Assembly: GCF_013031245.1 (NCBI RefSeq)
Contig: NZ_WPZL01000003.1
Span: 1 to 64,000, forward strand
Direction: 5' to 3'
DNA length: 64,000 bases
Source: Ruegeria lacuscaerulensis
GTDB taxonomy: Bacteria > Pseudomonadota > Alphaproteobacteria > Rhodobacterales > Rhodobacteraceae
The notes beneath the pieces are model-generated. The model was not told the origin of the DNA. It did no database searches and saw only the letters and a program-made list of their open reading frames with translations. Each line of letters opens with the position of its first letter. Position 1 is the first letter of the stretch. The position numbers and the translations under genes were made by a program. Shown here piece after piece: positions 63,520 through 64,000 of the stretch.

Positions 63520-63865
63520 TAACGTCTCTCCCTGTGACATTGTTTTTTTTGAAGAAGTTCTGAACCACTCAGACCTTTTGGCGCTGGTTGGTGGTTTCAC
63601 GGTTTTTCTCTTCTTGGATCATAAACATCCCCATGCCGCCATTCGGCACCAGAATTAGGATGAGGTCAATGTTCGAAATCGTCATTCATGGCACAAAAAC
63701 GACATCGGCGTACGGAGTTTTCCGATCAATACCCAATCGAACATTATCGATTTTAACGACGACAGGGATTAAGGGCAGGGGATTCGTTTGACGACACAAG
63801 CCCGGTTTGGCCATTTTTCTTGCAGATCAAAACACCGAGCGTTCGCGGAGTAGCCGCGTTAGGTA
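63520..63865. promoter_or_regulatory. 346-bp promoter region of the peptide ABC operon
   Basis: No gene seen. It carries an exact 9-bp inverted repeat AATGTTCGA at 63668-63676 and TCGAACATT at 63737-63745, with 60 bp between them. These could be two operator half-sites for looping or a long-loop hairpin. They resemble GlpR-type TTCG/CGAA half-sites, but no regulator gene is adjacent. Confidence 0.45.
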
Positions 63866-64000
63866 TCATTTTGAGAAATCTACTCGAATCCAGTTTTTCA
63901 TCCGCGCACGAAACCAGGTGCGCTGGCGCTTGGCGAACTGACGGGTAGCGATGGTTGCGCGTTCCCGGGCGGTATCCAATGTCAACCTGCCGTCCAGGTA
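63866..64000 (-). CDS. miaA: tRNA dimethylallyltransferase, C-terminal end (cut by window edge)
   Basis: Only the last 44 residues are visible, reading from the window edge to TGA at 63866. They contain [17 protein letters not shown], the characteristic C-terminal MiaA motif (ATRxYAKRQxTWFR). MiaA prenylates A37 of tRNAs reading UNN codons, using dimethylallyl diphosphate. The remainder lies to the right of the window. Confidence 0.85.
   Translation of the reverse strand, partial: YLDGRLTLDTARERATIATRQFAKRQRTWFRARMKNWIRVDFSK

Noticed and set aside
62314-63522. 402-codon open frame antisense to the peptide-binding-protein gene
   Set aside because: Mirror frame of a high-GC gene. The product has no recognisable motif, while the reverse-strand gene has a Tat signal and SBP_bac_5 motifs.

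Overview
This 64 kb window is a piece of chromosome from an alphaproteobacterium, most likely a marine Rhodobacteraceae (Roseobacter group, Ruegeria-like). The evidence is the high GC, the tight gene packing, a TRAP transporter, roseobacter-type GcvT-family oxidoreductase and oligopeptide ABC genes, an alphaproteobacterial LexA box (GTTC-N7-GTTC), and a MetRS with an FSTSQGRG motif. I saw no tRNA, rRNA, insertion sequence, prophage or CRISPR array. Gene content is that of an ordinary core/accessory chromosome, cut at both ends inside genes (acs on the left, miaA on the right).

Layout. 1-7.6 kb: 5' part of acetyl-CoA synthetase, a divergent three-gene TRAP transporter, then a reverse operon converting arginine and probably citrulline to ornithine and proline (arginase, CtlX-like hydrolase, ornithine cyclodeaminase) with a divergent AsnC/Lrp regulator. 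7.7-14.2 kb: MprF, then a reverse five-gene envelope operon (DUF5993, atypical DsbB, DUF3302/YiaW, HlyD/YiaV, NodT-type outer-membrane factor) with no inner-membrane pump. 14.3-21.3 kb: GlpR/GlpD and an RND efflux pair. 21.5-29.1 kb: MetRS, a YqiJ-flotillin pair, an MFS gene, and an MFS-YceI pair. 29.1-36 kb: an ImuA-like SOS gene with a LexA box, a retropepsin-like protease, MarC, an ACT protein, an ABC-F ATPase, a Bcr-type exporter, Ndk and a TfoX-C protein.

36-43 kb: the most unusual block is a forward operon CHAD protein - ParA ATPase - CYTH protein. I read it as a candidate system for positioning and processing polyphosphate. It converges on a reverse DegP / response regulator / histidine kinase envelope-stress operon, preceded by a 755-bp gene-poor gap. 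43.5-53.5 kb: MobA-like nucleotidyltransferase, GcvT-family FAD oxidoreductase, CorC-like protein, XerD, two uncharacterised envelope proteins, AroK-AroB, and a site-2 protease with CBS domains. 53.5-64 kb: SSB, a lytic transglycosylase, a GAF-LuxR regulator, a Tat-exported metallo-beta-lactamase-fold protein, a four-gene oligopeptide-type ABC transporter, and the end of MiaA.

Several regulatory elements are directly visible: the LexA box, a GlpR-like TTTCG/CGAAA array, direct repeats with 11-bp periodicity upstream of degP, rho-independent terminators, and strong intercistronic hairpins just after three abundant-periplasmic-protein genes (TRAP binding protein, DegP, peptide-binding protein). 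Two of these hairpins share identical 8-bp arms. All function calls come from reading motifs by eye; no database search was possible.
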